A program made the position numbers and the translations under genes. The notes beneath the pieces are model-generated. The model made no database searches and was not told the origin of the DNA. It was given only the letters and a program-made list of their open reading frames with translations. Source: Lysobacter sp. MMG2 (GTDB lineage Bacteria > Pseudomonadota > Gammaproteobacteria > Xanthomonadales > Xanthomonadaceae). Taken from it: DNA of 64,000 nt. The stretch lies in contig NZ_JAERQY020000001.1 of NCBI RefSeq assembly GCF_016735495.2, forward strand, positions 744,001 to 808,000, in the 5' to 3' direction. Positions 54,883 through 63,801 of this stretch are shown one piece after another (within the stretch, counting starts at the first letter, position 1; the number at the start of each line of letters is the position of its first letter).

Positions 54883-57306
54883 ATGACCCAGCCGGCGCGC
54901 AGTCCATCCGACCTGTCCGTCTTCCCGGAGGTCGCGCGGCCACGCCCTGCCACCGACGGGCGTGCGCTCGCGCAGCGGCTGGAGAACAAATACCTCTCGC
55001 GCATCACCGGCGTGCACACCGTCCCCGGACGGCCCGAGCGCAGCGTGCCGATGCCCGACGACGTGCCCGCCGGAATCGTGCAGGCGCTGCGTGCGCGCGG
55101 CATCGACCGCCTCTACTCGCACCAGGCCGAAAGCTGGGACGCCGTGCGGCGCGGCGAAGACGTGGTGATCGCCACCGCCACCGCGTCGGGCAAGAGCCTG
55201 TGCTACCTGCTGCCGGTGCTGGCGGCGGCCTCCACGCAGCGCGCCAAGGCGTTGTTCCTGTTTCCGACCAAGGCGCTGGCGCAGGACCAGGTGGCCGAGT
55301 TGCTGGAACTCAACAACGCCGGCAACCTCGGCGTGCGCACCTTCACCTTCGACGGCGACACGCCCGGCGATGCGCGACAGGCGATCCGCCTGCACGGCGA
55401 CATCGTGGTGAGCAATCCCGACATGCTGCACCAGGGCATCCTCCCGCATCACACCAAATGGGCGCAGTTCTTCGAGAACCTGCGCTACGTGGTCATCGAC
55501 GAAGTGCACAGCTACCGCGGCGTGTTCGGCTCGCACGTCGCCAACGTGATCCGCCGCCTGCAACGCGTGGCCGCGTTCTACGGATCCAGGCCGCAGTTCA
55601 TCCTGTGCTCGGCGACCATCGGCAATCCGAAGGCGCACGCCGAAGCGCTCACCGAACGCGACGTCACCGCCATCACCGAATCCGGCGCCCCCAGCGGCGA
55701 TCGCCACGTACTGCTGTGGAACCCGCCGGTAGTGAATCCCGACCTGGGCCTGCGCGCCTCGGCGCGCTCGCAGAGCAACCTGATCGCGCGGCTTTCCATC
55801 AAGGCCGGGCTGAAAACGCTCGTGTTCGCGCAGTCGCGGCTGATGGTCGAAGTACTGACCAAGTACCTCAAGGACGTCTTCGACCACGACCCGCGCAAGC
55901 CCGCGCGCATCCGCGGTTACCGCGGCGGCTACCTGCCCACCGAACGCCGCGAGACCGAACGCGCGATGCGCGCCGGCACCATCGACGGCATCGTCTCGAC
56001 CTCCGCGCTGGAACTGGGCGTGGACATCGGCGCGCTCGATGCCGTGGTGCTCAACGGCTATCCCGGCTCGATCGCCGCGACGTGGCAACGCTTCGGCCGC
56101 GCCGGCCGTCGCAAGCAACCGTCGCTGGGCGTGCTGGTCGCCAGTTCCGATCCGCTGGACCAGTACGTGATCCGCCATCCGGAGTTCTTCGCGAGCGCAT
56201 CGCCCGAACACGCGCGCATCCACGCCGACCAGCCGGTGATCCTGCTCGACCATATCCGCTGCGCCGCGTTCGAACTCCCATTCCAGGCGCGCGAACTCTT
56301 CGGCCCGGTCGATCCGCAGGTGTACCTGCAACTGCTCTGCGAAGACGGCGTCGTCCACAACGAGAACGACCGCTGGGAATGGATCGCCGACAGTTACCCC
56401 GCCAACGCGGTGAGCCTGCGTTCGGTGGCCGATGGAAACTTCGTCGTGGTCGATCGCACCGACGGCCGGCAGACGATCATCGCCGAGGTCGACTATTCCT
56501 CAGCGCCGCTGACGCTGTACGAAGGCGCGATCTACATGGTGCAGGCCGCTCCTTACCAGGTGGAGAAACTCGACTGGGACGGGCGCAAGGCATTCGTCAC
56601 GCGCACGCCCGTGGATTACTACACCGATGCCATCGACTACACGAAGCTGAAAGTGCTCGAACGCTTCGACGGTTCACCCGCCGGCCGCGGCACCTGTCAT
56701 CACGGCGAGGTGCACGTCGTGCGACGCGTGGCCGGCTACAAGAAGATCCGTTATTACACGCACGAGAACATCGGCTACGGCCCGGTCACCCTGCCCGACC
56801 AGGAGCTGCACACCACCAGTGTGTGGTGGCAGTTGCCGCAGGACGTGCTGGAAGCGACCTTCGCCTCCAGGCAGGAGGCGCTCGACGGCTTTCTCGGCGC
56901 CGGCTACGCGCTGCACGTCGTCGCCAAGCTCGCGGTGATGGCCGAAGGCGTGGACCTGCAGAAGGCCGTGGGCGACGGCAACGGCGCGTGGTTCGCCAGC
57001 GCGGACGGGCGCGGCCGCGGACAGCTGCGCGGCGGCGACGACGGCAACGCGTCGATCGAGGAAGGCGAACGCTTCGTCCCCACCGTCTACCTCTACGACA
57101 ACTACCCCGGCGGTGTCGGCCTGAGCGAGCCGCTGCACTTCCGCCAGCGCGAACTGGTGCAGCGCGCGGTGGAACTGGTGGAACGCTGCGACTGCAAGGC
57201 CGGCTGCCCGGCGTGCGTGGGGCCGGTGCTCGCCGCCGACGAGGACGCGACCCTCGCCCCGCGCGCACTCGCGTTGCGCGTGCTCAAGGCGTTGTCGCCG
57301 GCATGA
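54883..57306 (+). CDS. mrfA: DEAD/DEAH-box helicase, MrfA (YprA)-like
   Basis: The 807-residue protein has an SF2 helicase core: motif I TATASGKSL (98-106), DEVH at 206-209, SATIGNP, and in the second RecA domain IDGIVSTSALELGVDIG, QRFGRAGR. The C-terminal DUF1998-like MZB domain carries four Cys at 769, 771, 775 and 778 (CDCKAGCPAC) that probably bind zinc. This order matches MrfA of Bacillus subtilis, which works with the nuclease MrfB in repair of mitomycin C damage. The next gene overlaps by four bases and is the MrfB-type nuclease, so the pair is complete. Substrate specificity here is inferred. Confidence 0.88.
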   Translation: MTQPARSPSDLSVFPEVARPRPATDGRALAQRLENKYLSRITGVHTVPGRPERSVPMPDDVPAGIVQALRARGIDRLYSHQAESWDAVRRGEDVVIATATASGKSLCYLLPVLAAASTQRAKALFLFPTKALAQDQVAELLELNNAGNLGVRTFTFDGDTPGDARQAIRLHGDIVVSNPDMLHQGILPHHTKWAQFFENLRYVVIDEVHSYRGVFGSHVANVIRRLQRVAAFYGSRPQFILCSATIGNPKAHAEALTERDVTAITESGAPSGDRHVLLWNPPVVNPDLGLRASARSQSNLIARLSIKAGLKTLVFAQSRLMVEVLTKYLKDVFDHDPRKPARIRGYRGGYLPTERRETERAMRAGTIDGIVSTSALELGVDIGALDAVVLNGYPGSIAATWQRFGRAGRRKQPSLGVLVASSDPLDQYVIRHPEFFASASPEHARIHADQPVILLDHIRCAAFELPFQARELFGPVDPQVYLQLLCEDGVVHNENDRWEWIADSYPANAVSLRSVADGNFVVVDRTDGRQTIIAEVDYSSAPLTLYEGAIYMVQAAPYQVEKLDWDGRKAFVTRTPVDYYTDAIDYTKLKVLERFDGSPAGRGTCHHGEVHVVRRVAGYKKIRYYTHENIGYGPVTLPDQELHTTSVWWQLPQDVLEATFASRQEALDGFLGAGYALHVVAKLAVMAEGVDLQKAVGDGNGAWFASADGRGRGQLRGGDDGNASIEEGERFVPTVYLYDNYPGGVGLSEPLHFRQRELVQRAVELVERCDCKAGCPACVGPVLAADEDATLAPRALALRVLKALSPA

Positions 57307-58151
57307 GCCTGACCCTCGCGCGCCTGCAGCAACTCAAGCGCCAGGCCGGTGCGGCGACGCCGTCGCAGGACGTTCCCACGCGCGTCGCTGCGCCGAGTGT
57401 GGACGATCTGCGCCGCCACCTGCGTCGCCGAGCGCCCTCGCTGGAGCCGACGCCGTCGATCGCCTCGCACGACCGCCACGTTCCCGGCATCGAGATTGCG
57501 CCGGGCCTGCGCCAGCTCGAAACGCACCTGCCCTTCGCCCCCGGCGCGGACCGGATCGACGGCCGTTTCGATCGTCGCGATCCGCTGGACGCCTCCAGCC
57601 TCATGTTCTTCGATACCGAAACCACCGGGCTGGCCGGCGGCAGCGGCACGCGCGCGTTCATGATCGGCGCCGCCGACTGGCACGCCGGCGCGCTGCGCGT
57701 GCGCCAGTTGCTGATCACGACGATGGCCGGCGAGGCGGCGATGCTCGATGCATTCCGCCAATGGCTGCGGCCCGACACGGTGCTCGTGAGCTACAACGGC
57801 AAGTGCTACGACGCGCCGCTGCTCGCGACGCGTTTCCGCCTGCACCGCATGGGCGCGCCGCTGGCGTCGCTCGGGCATGTCGACCTGCTGTATCCCACGC
57901 GCCGCCGCTACCGCGGCCGCTGGGAGAACTGCCGGCTGGCGACCATCGAACGCCGCGCCCTGAACGTCGTGCGCGAGGACGACCTGCCCGGCTCGGAAGC
58001 GCCCGAAGCCTGGCGCTCCTACCTGCGCGGCGGCTCCGCCCACAACCTGCGCCGCGTGCTGTCGCACAACGATCGCGACGTGGTGACGCTGGCGGAGCTG
58101 TTGCAGCACCTGTCGTCGTTGAGCGCGCAGGAAGCCGAGAGCTCGACGTAA
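57303..58151 (+). CDS. mrfB: Ribonuclease H-like exonuclease, MrfB (YprB)-like
   Basis: The 282-residue protein is a DEDD-type 3'-5' exonuclease: SLMFFDTETTGL with Asp104 and Glu106, SYNGKCYDAPLL with Asp170, and HNDRDVVTLAELL with Asp259. This matches the YprB RNase H-like domain; the usual C-terminal TPR part of the Bacillus protein is absent, so it is a shorter form. The start ATG overlaps the mrfA stop (ATGA), so the two are translated together. By analogy with MrfAB it degrades DNA in repair of crosslink or monoadduct damage. Confidence 0.88.
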   Translation: MSLTLARLQQLKRQAGAATPSQDVPTRVAAPSVDDLRRHLRRRAPSLEPTPSIASHDRHVPGIEIAPGLRQLETHLPFAPGADRIDGRFDRRDPLDASSLMFFDTETTGLAGGSGTRAFMIGAADWHAGALRVRQLLITTMAGEAAMLDAFRQWLRPDTVLVSYNGKCYDAPLLATRFRLHRMGAPLASLGHVDLLYPTRRRYRGRWENCRLATIERRALNVVREDDLPGSEAPEAWRSYLRGGSAHNLRRVLSHNDRDVVTLAELLQHLSSLSAQEAESST

Positions 58152-58152
58152 G

Positions 58153-58190
58153 CCCCTCTCCCGCGCGCGGGAGAGGGGTTGGGGTGAGGG
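58153..58190. repeat. Family B palindrome after the mrfB gene
   Basis: CCCCTCTCCCGCGCGCGGGA GAGGGG with the usual GGGGTGAGGG beside it, 2 bases after the mrfB stop. The position right at the gene end supports a role at the mRNA 3' end. Confidence 0.78.
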
Positions 58191-58357
58191 CAAGGACGGG
58201 TTCGCAAAGACTGGTCGCGATGCGCGCCCCACGCATCACACGTTCTTGAAGAAACTTGCCCTAAGGTCAATGCCTTGCCATTACCGGCACGGCTGAACGG
58301 AGCGCGCATTCATGCACCCGCCTCGGCCGTACCGTGGCGTCCCGAAGAAATGCGCGT

Positions 58358-59416
58358 ATGAAGATCGCCCAGGTTTCGCCGCTGTACGAAGCGGTCCCGC
58401 CGAAGCTGTACGGGGGCACGGAGCGCGTCGTCGCGCACCTGTGCGATGCGCTGGTGCAGGCCGGCCATGACGTGACGCTGTTCGCCACCGCGGACGCGCA
58501 GACCGACGCCACGCTCGCGCCGATGCGCGACCAGGCGATCCGCCTGGATCCAGCGCCGCTCAAGAGCGATCTGGCCGCGCACCTGGCGATGCTCGACGAA
58601 GTGCGACAGCGCGCGGACGAGTTCGACATCGTCCATTTCCACATCGACCTGCTGCACTTCCCGTTCTTCCAGGACGCACCGTGGCGCACGCTGACCACGC
58701 TGCATGGCCGACTGGATCTGAAGGATCTTCCGCAGGCGTATGCGTGCTGGCCGCAGTTCCCGCTCGCCTCGATCTCCGACCACCAGCGCCGCCCGCTGCC
58801 CACCGCGAACTGGGCCGGCACCGTGCACCACGGCGTGCCGACCGAGCTGTACGAGTTCAGCCCGACGCCGCGCGGCGGTTACCTCGCCTTTCTCGGGCGC
58901 ATCTCGCCGGAGAAACGGCTTGATCGCGCCATCGAGATCGCACGTCGCGCCGGGCTGCCGCTCAAGGTCGCGGCCAAGGTGGACGCGGTGGATCGCGCGT
59001 ACTTCCATGACGAAATCGAACCGCTGCTCGACGACCCGCAGGTGGAGTACATCGGCGAGATCAGCGACGCGCAGAAGAGCGACTTCCTCGGCGGCGCGGT
59101 CGCGCTGCTGTTCCCGATCGACTGGCCGGAGCCGTTCGGCCTGGTGATGATCGAAGCGATGGCCTGCGGCACGCCGGTGGTTGCATGGAACTGCGGATCG
59201 GTGCCAGAGGTGCTCGATCCCGGGCTCACCGGCCTCATCATCGGCGACCTGGACGAGGCCGCGCGCGCGGTGCACAGCGCGGCCCGCTTCGATCGCAGCC
59301 GTATCCGGGCGCGTTTCGAACAGCGCTTCTCGGCAACGGCCATGGCGCGCCGCTACGTCGAACTGTACTGGCGCGTGCTGGAGCAGGGAGGCACGCGCAT
59401 CCGCCTCACCGCCTGA
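58358..59416 (+). CDS. Glycosyltransferase family 4
   Basis: The 352-residue protein is a GT-B transferase: N-terminal MKIAQVSPLYEAVPPKLYGG with the Gly-rich acceptor-side loop, VHFHIDLLHFP, and the C-terminal donor site with FLGRISPEKRLDRAIEIARR, WPEPFGLVMIEAMACGTPVV and GSVPEVLDPGLTGLI (E-x7-E form). It uses a nucleotide sugar; the family includes enzymes for glycans, sucrose and compatible solutes. The start at 58358 is the in-frame methionine before the fold. The debranching-type gene begins 16 bases after its stop, so a shared role in a stored or solute sugar is likely. Confidence 0.88.
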   Translation: MKIAQVSPLYEAVPPKLYGGTERVVAHLCDALVQAGHDVTLFATADAQTDATLAPMRDQAIRLDPAPLKSDLAAHLAMLDEVRQRADEFDIVHFHIDLLHFPFFQDAPWRTLTTLHGRLDLKDLPQAYACWPQFPLASISDHQRRPLPTANWAGTVHHGVPTELYEFSPTPRGGYLAFLGRISPEKRLDRAIEIARRAGLPLKVAAKVDAVDRAYFHDEIEPLLDDPQVEYIGEISDAQKSDFLGGAVALLFPIDWPEPFGLVMIEAMACGTPVVAWNCGSVPEVLDPGLTGLIIGDLDEAARAVHSAARFDRSRIRARFEQRFSATAMARRYVELYWRVLEQGGTRIRLTA

Positions 59417-59432
59417 GCGGCCCGCCCCCCAC

Positions 59433-61550
59433 ATGGATCCCGCCGCCGCCGCGACCTTGTTCTCCAGCTACGTCCTCAAGGACGGCGACACGTTTCTCAT
59501 CGCCAATCCCAACGGCGACGTGATCGGCGAGAGCGACGGGCAGTTCCACAACGACACGCGCATTCTTTCGCGCTTCCGCATGACGCTGGGCGATTCAGCG
59601 CCTGCGCTGTTGAGCTCGATGGTCTCGCGCGACAACGTGTTCTTCGTCGCGCACCTGACCAACCGCACGCTGCCGCCACTGGGCGGCGACGAGACGCCGC
59701 ACGGTCTGGTGCACATCAAGCGCACGCGCTTTCTGTGCGCGGACCGGTTGTTCGAACGCGTGGCGCTGACCAACTACGGACGCGAGGACGTGCGACTGAG
59801 CCTGGTGTTCGATTGCGATGCGGACTTCCGCGACATGTTCGAAGTGCGCGGCAGCCATCGCGCCGCGCGCGGGCAATCCCTGCCGCCGCATCCGCGCGAG
59901 GACGGCCTGACTTTCGGATACGTCGGCCTGGACGGCGCACCGTGCCGTTCGTCCATCGTCTTCTCGGAGGCGCCGCGCCGGATGGACGACGGACGCCTCG
60001 CGCTGGATGTCACCCTCGCCTCGCGCGAACGCCACGAGTTCTACCTGGAAGTGAGCGCCGACGATCATCCCGCCAAGGCCACGCGCGCCCGTTACCGCGC
60101 CGCGGCGAGCGTCGCCCGCACGCGCATGCGGCGGCGGCAGCGGCGGCTGTCGCGCGTGCGCAGCGAGGCGCCGCTGTTCAACTCGTGGATGGAACGCTCG
60201 CGCGCCGACCTCGCGCTGCTGACCAGCGAACTGGACACCGGACCGTATCCCTACGCGGGCATTCCGTGGTTCTCCACGCCATTCGGGCGCGACGCGGTGA
60301 TCACCGCGCTGCAGACGCTGTGGCTGGATCCGCAGCTTGCACGCGGCGTGCTGGCGTTCCTTGCGCAGCACCAGGCCAAGGAAGAGTCGTCCTTCATGGA
60401 CGCCTCGCCCGGCAAGATCATGCACGAGACGCGCAAGGGCGAGATGGCGCGCCTGCGCGAGCTTCCCTTCGGTCTCTACTACGGCGGCGTGGACACCACG
60501 CCGCTGTTCCTGGTGCTCGCCTCGGCCTATGCGCGACGCACCGGCGACATCGAATTCATCCGCCGCATCTGGACGGAACTGAAGGCCGCCGTGGCCTGGA
60601 TCGAGCGTGTATGCGATGCCAACCCGCTCGGCTTCCTCGACTACGCGCGCGGTGAGGCGACGGGTCTGGCGAACCAGGGCTGGAAGGACAGCTTCGATTC
60701 GGTCTTCCATGCCGACGGCCGTTCGCCGCAGGGGCCGATCGCGCTGGTGGAGGTGCAGGGGTACGTATTCGAGGCATTTCGCGGGATGTCGCGCCTGGCG
60801 CTGGCCGTGGGCGAAGACGGGCCATCGCGGCAATGGCTCGTGCGCGCCGAGCGCATGGCCGATGCGGTGGAGCGTCATTTCTGGATGGACTCGGGCTTCT
60901 ACGGCATCGCCGTGGACGGCGAGAACGCCTTGTGCGCGGTGCGTGCGAGCAATCCCGGGCACCTGCTCTACATGGGACTGCCCACGCATCCGCGCGCGCA
61001 GGCGGTGGCGAGGCAGCTGATGTCGCAGGATTTCTTCAGCGGCTGGGGCGTGCGCACGCTGGCGGTCGGCGAAGCGCGCTACAACCCGATGTCGTATCAC
61101 AACGGCTCGGTGTGGCCGCACGACAGCGCGCTGTGTGCGGCGGGTCTGGCGCGTTACGGACAGCGCGAGGCTTCGGTTCGCCTGCTGCGCAGCGCGTTCG
61201 AAGCGGCGGTGGCGTTCGACATGCGGCTTCCGGAACTGTTCTGCGGTTTTCCGCGCGTGCCCGGCGGCGCACCGGTGGCGTATCCGGTGGCGTGCCTGCC
61301 GCAGGCGTGGGCGGCCGGCTCGGCATTCATGTCGTTGCAGGCGTGCCTGGGAATCGACATCGACGGACCCGCTGCGGAAATCGTGCTGGACCACCCTCGC
61401 CTTCCGGCCGGCGTGGAGGAACTGTCGATCCGCAACCTCGCCCTCGGCGAACGCCGCGCGCATCTGGTGCTCAAGCGTTTGGGCGATCGCGTGGCGGTGT
61501 TCGTGGAGGGGCCGGATGCAGGGGGCGTGGTGGCGCGCGTGCGTGGGTGA
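59433..61550 (+). CDS. Amylo-alpha-1,6-glucosidase / glycogen-debranching-type protein
   Basis: The 705-residue protein has an N-terminal beta-rich domain of the glycogen-debranching N-terminal type (about residues 5-210, FLIANPNGDVIGESDGQFHN DTRIL) and a C-terminal (alpha/alpha)6 barrel (about 250-690) with PWFSTPFGRDAVITAL, GWKDSFDSV and YHNGSVWPHDSAL, the catalytic-site signatures of GH15/GH63-like enzymes in this group. It would cleave alpha-1,6 or related glucosidic links in the cytoplasm. It follows the GT4 gene closely. The exact substrate (glycogen, a glucosyl-glycerol or another glucan) cannot be told. No signal peptide. Confidence 0.85.
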   Translation: MDPAAAATLFSSYVLKDGDTFLIANPNGDVIGESDGQFHNDTRILSRFRMTLGDSAPALLSSMVSRDNVFFVAHLTNRTLPPLGGDETPHGLVHIKRTRFLCADRLFERVALTNYGREDVRLSLVFDCDADFRDMFEVRGSHRAARGQSLPPHPREDGLTFGYVGLDGAPCRSSIVFSEAPRRMDDGRLALDVTLASRERHEFYLEVSADDHPAKATRARYRAAASVARTRMRRRQRRLSRVRSEAPLFNSWMERSRADLALLTSELDTGPYPYAGIPWFSTPFGRDAVITALQTLWLDPQLARGVLAFLAQHQAKEESSFMDASPGKIMHETRKGEMARLRELPFGLYYGGVDTTPLFLVLASAYARRTGDIEFIRRIWTELKAAVAWIERVCDANPLGFLDYARGEATGLANQGWKDSFDSVFHADGRSPQGPIALVEVQGYVFEAFRGMSRLALAVGEDGPSRQWLVRAERMADAVERHFWMDSGFYGIAVDGENALCAVRASNPGHLLYMGLPTHPRAQAVARQLMSQDFFSGWGVRTLAVGEARYNPMSYHNGSVWPHDSALCAAGLARYGQREASVRLLRSAFEAAVAFDMRLPELFCGFPRVPGGAPVAYPVACLPQAWAAGSAFMSLQACLGIDIDGPAAEIVLDHPRLPAGVEELSIRNLALGERRAHLVLKRLGDRVAVFVEGPDAGGVVARVRG

Positions 61551-61844
61551 AGCACCGCGCATCAGGCGAAGACCGGCATGCGCCGGCCTTCGCCGAAGGC
61601 AACGATCAGTGCTTGGAGAGCACGAACGCGCGCAGATCGCCGCGATCAAGGCCTGACTGGCGATTCCTCGCTCCCCGCTTCGGATTCCTGCGCAGTGATT
61701 AGGGACGCGTGCAGGCGCATCGCCCGGCCATCATTGGGGCGATGAATTCAATGGAATGATCAATGCGATCGGATCCGCTTTCCGGTAAGCGGACGCGGCG
61801 GGCTCTTCATGCCGCGCCACGCAACTGCGGCTATCGGCAAGGCA
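61551..61844. other. 294-base spacer with no recognised gene
   Basis: The left part has an imperfect palindrome near the debranching gene end (GGCGAAGACCGGCATGCGCC GGCCTTCGCC-like, 61564-61592) that could end the transcript. The right part has nothing I can name. The converging kinase gene ends at 61845. Confidence 0.5.
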
Positions 61845-63359
61845 TCAACGCGCCAACGCCTTCTCCACCGCCCGGAACACCGCCCCCATCTGCAACGGCT
61901 TGAGCAGTATCGCTGCCACTTCATCGTCCGGCAGCGCATCGTGGCGCAGCGGATCGGCCGGATCGCCGAGCGTGATCACCGGACCGTCGAAGCCCGCATC
62001 GCGCAATGCAAGCAACAGGCTCACCGCCGACAGCATCAGGATCTGGCTGTCGATGATCGCCAGCGCCGGCAGACCCTCGCGTTCGATCAACCGCAACGCG
62101 GCCGCACCGTCCACCGCGATCAGCGGCTCATACCCCTGGCTGTCCAGCGCGTTGGCCAGCAGCGACAAGCGCGTGCCATCGCCGTCCACCAGCAGGATCC
62201 GCTGCCCGTTGCCGACCGCGAAAGTTTCCCCGGGCACCTGCGCACCTTCGATCACGATACGCAGCGGCAGGTGCAGTTCGAACGCGGTGCCCTGCCCCGG
62301 CTGGCTCTCGACCTCGATGCGTCCCTGCAGCGAATCGACGAAGCGCTTGCACGACAGCAGCCCCAGCCCCGTGCCTTCGGGCTTGGTGGTGAAGAACGGG
62401 GTGAACAACTGCGAGCGGGTGTGCGCATCCATGCCGCAACCGGCATCGGAGATGCGGATGCACAGCCGCTCACCATTTTCGTGCGGGCCGCGCGAGGCGG
62501 ACAGACGCAGCTCGCCGCCCGCTTCTTTCATCGCCTGCACGCCGTTGAGCGCCAGGTTGACCAGGCACTGCTGGAACTCGATGTAGTTGCAGTGGACGAC
62601 GAGGTCTTCCTCCAGCGGGTCCACCACCAGCGCGATGTTCCTCGGCAGCGTGCCCTGCAACAGCAGCGCGACGGCCTGGAACAGTTGCGCGACGGCCACG
62701 TCCTCGCTCGCGCGGTGCGAGCCGCGCACGAAGGCGAGCATGGATTCGGCCATCTCGTGCCCGCGCCGACCGCTCTCGGCGATCAGCGACGACAGGCGAC
62801 GGATGTTCGGATCTTCGCTGTAGGCGTTGAGCAGGTCCGGCACGATCAGCAGCGGCTGCAGCACGTTGCGCAGGTCGTGACTGAGGCCGGCGGCCAGCAT
62901 CGCCAGGCAGTCCAGGCGCTGTGAGCGCATCAGTTCCTTTTCGGCCAGCTCGCGTTCGCGCGCGGTCCGCGCCTCGCGCACGGCGCGCGCGACCGCGTTG
63001 GGCAGGCGCGCGGGGTTCTGCTTGAGCACGTAGTCGTTGGCGCCACGATGCAGCGCGTCGATCGCGGTCTCCTCGCCGATGGTGCCGGAGACGAAGATGA
63101 AAGGCAGCTCGCCGTCGACTTCGCGCAGGATGCGAAGCGCCTCCATGCCGGAGAACCCCGGCAGCGACAGGTCCGACAGCACGACGTCGTAGCGGTCGCG
63201 CGCGAGCGCATCGCGCAGGTCGCGCTCGCTGTCGACGCGATCGAACTGCGCCGCAAGGCCCGACTCCAGCAGCTGCTCGCTCAGCAGCTCGGCGTCTTCC
63301 CACGAGTCCTCCACCATGAGGACGCGAAGGACTCCCAGCGAAGGCGCGGCCTGGTTCAT
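61845..63359 (-). CDS. Response regulator-histidine kinase hybrid (REC-HK-REC-like)
   Basis: The 504-residue protein begins with a receiver domain (residues 12-130; VLMVEDSWEDAE, VVLSDLSLPGFSG with the phospho-acceptor Asp), then a HisKA-type motif CLAMLAAGLSHDLRNVLQPL with His near 160, a HATPase (NLALNGVQAMKEAGGE, DAGCGMDAHT, GTGLGLLSCKRFV), and a C-terminal receiver-like domain (about 390-504; ILLVDGDGTRLSL, ALAIIDSQIL, LLKPLQ) with a Gly and Gly-Asp where a normal acidic pair stands, so its phosphorylation is doubtful. Soluble. It ends the operon of the next two genes and starts 1 base after the following regulator's stop. Confidence 0.9.
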   Translation of the reverse strand: MNQAAPSLGVLRVLMVEDSWEDAELLSEQLLESGLAAQFDRVDSERDLRDALARDRYDVVLSDLSLPGFSGMEALRILREVDGELPFIFVSGTIGEETAIDALHRGANDYVLKQNPARLPNAVARAVREARTARERELAEKELMRSQRLDCLAMLAAGLSHDLRNVLQPLLIVPDLLNAYSEDPNIRRLSSLIAESGRRGHEMAESMLAFVRGSHRASEDVAVAQLFQAVALLLQGTLPRNIALVVDPLEEDLVVHCNYIEFQQCLVNLALNGVQAMKEAGGELRLSASRGPHENGERLCIRISDAGCGMDAHTRSQLFTPFFTTKPEGTGLGLLSCKRFVDSLQGRIEVESQPGQGTAFELHLPLRIVIEGAQVPGETFAVGNGQRILLVDGDGTRLSLLANALDSQGYEPLIAVDGAAALRLIEREGLPALAIIDSQILMLSAVSLLLALRDAGFDGPVITLGDPADPLRHDALPDDEVAAILLKPLQMGAVFRAVEKALAR

Positions 63360-63360
63360 G

Positions 63361-63801
63361 TCAGGCCTTTTCCGGCGCCTGGTTGATCACGGCCCAGAAC
63401 GTCCCCAGCGTCTTCACCGCCTGGAAGAACTGGTCCACGTCCACGGGTTTGACGACATAGGCATTCACGCCCATGTCCCAGCTGCGCGCCAGATCGCTTT
63501 CCTCGCGCGAAGACGACAGGATCACCACCGGCAGGCAACGCAGTTCGTCGTGCTGGCGGATCGTCTGCAGCACTTCCAGTCCGTCCAGGCGCGGCATCTT
63601 GATGTCCAGCAGCAGCACGGCGGGAAGGCCCTCGCCGCGACCTGCGAACTTGCCCCGGCGCAGCAGGTAGTCCAGCGCCTCCACGCCGTCCTCCACGTGC
63701 ACGATGGGGTTGAGGAGGTTGGCCTCGCGCAGCGCGTCGATCGCCATTTCGGCGTCGGCGTGGCTGTCTTCGGCCAGCAGGATGGTGCGGTATTCGCTCA
63801 T
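63361..63801 (-). CDS. Single-domain response regulator (Rcp1/CheY-like)
   Basis: The 146-residue protein is a receiver only: acidic E11-D12 in [12 protein letters not shown], phospho-acceptor Asp in [14 protein letters not shown], Lys in [11 protein letters not shown]. The long loop [19 protein letters not shown] is typical of regulators that pair with bacteriophytochromes and similar PAS/GAF kinases. Its start overlaps the stop of the kinase gene to the right (ATGA), and its stop is 1 base ahead of the hybrid kinase gene, so all three form one unit. Confidence 0.93.
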   Translation of the reverse strand: MSEYRTILLAEDSHADAEMAIDALREANLLNPIVHVEDGVEALDYLLRRGKFAGRGEGLPAVLLLDIKMPRLDGLEVLQTIRQHDELRCLPVVILSSSREESDLARSWDMGVNAYVVKPVDVDQFFQAVKTLGTFWAVINQAPEKA

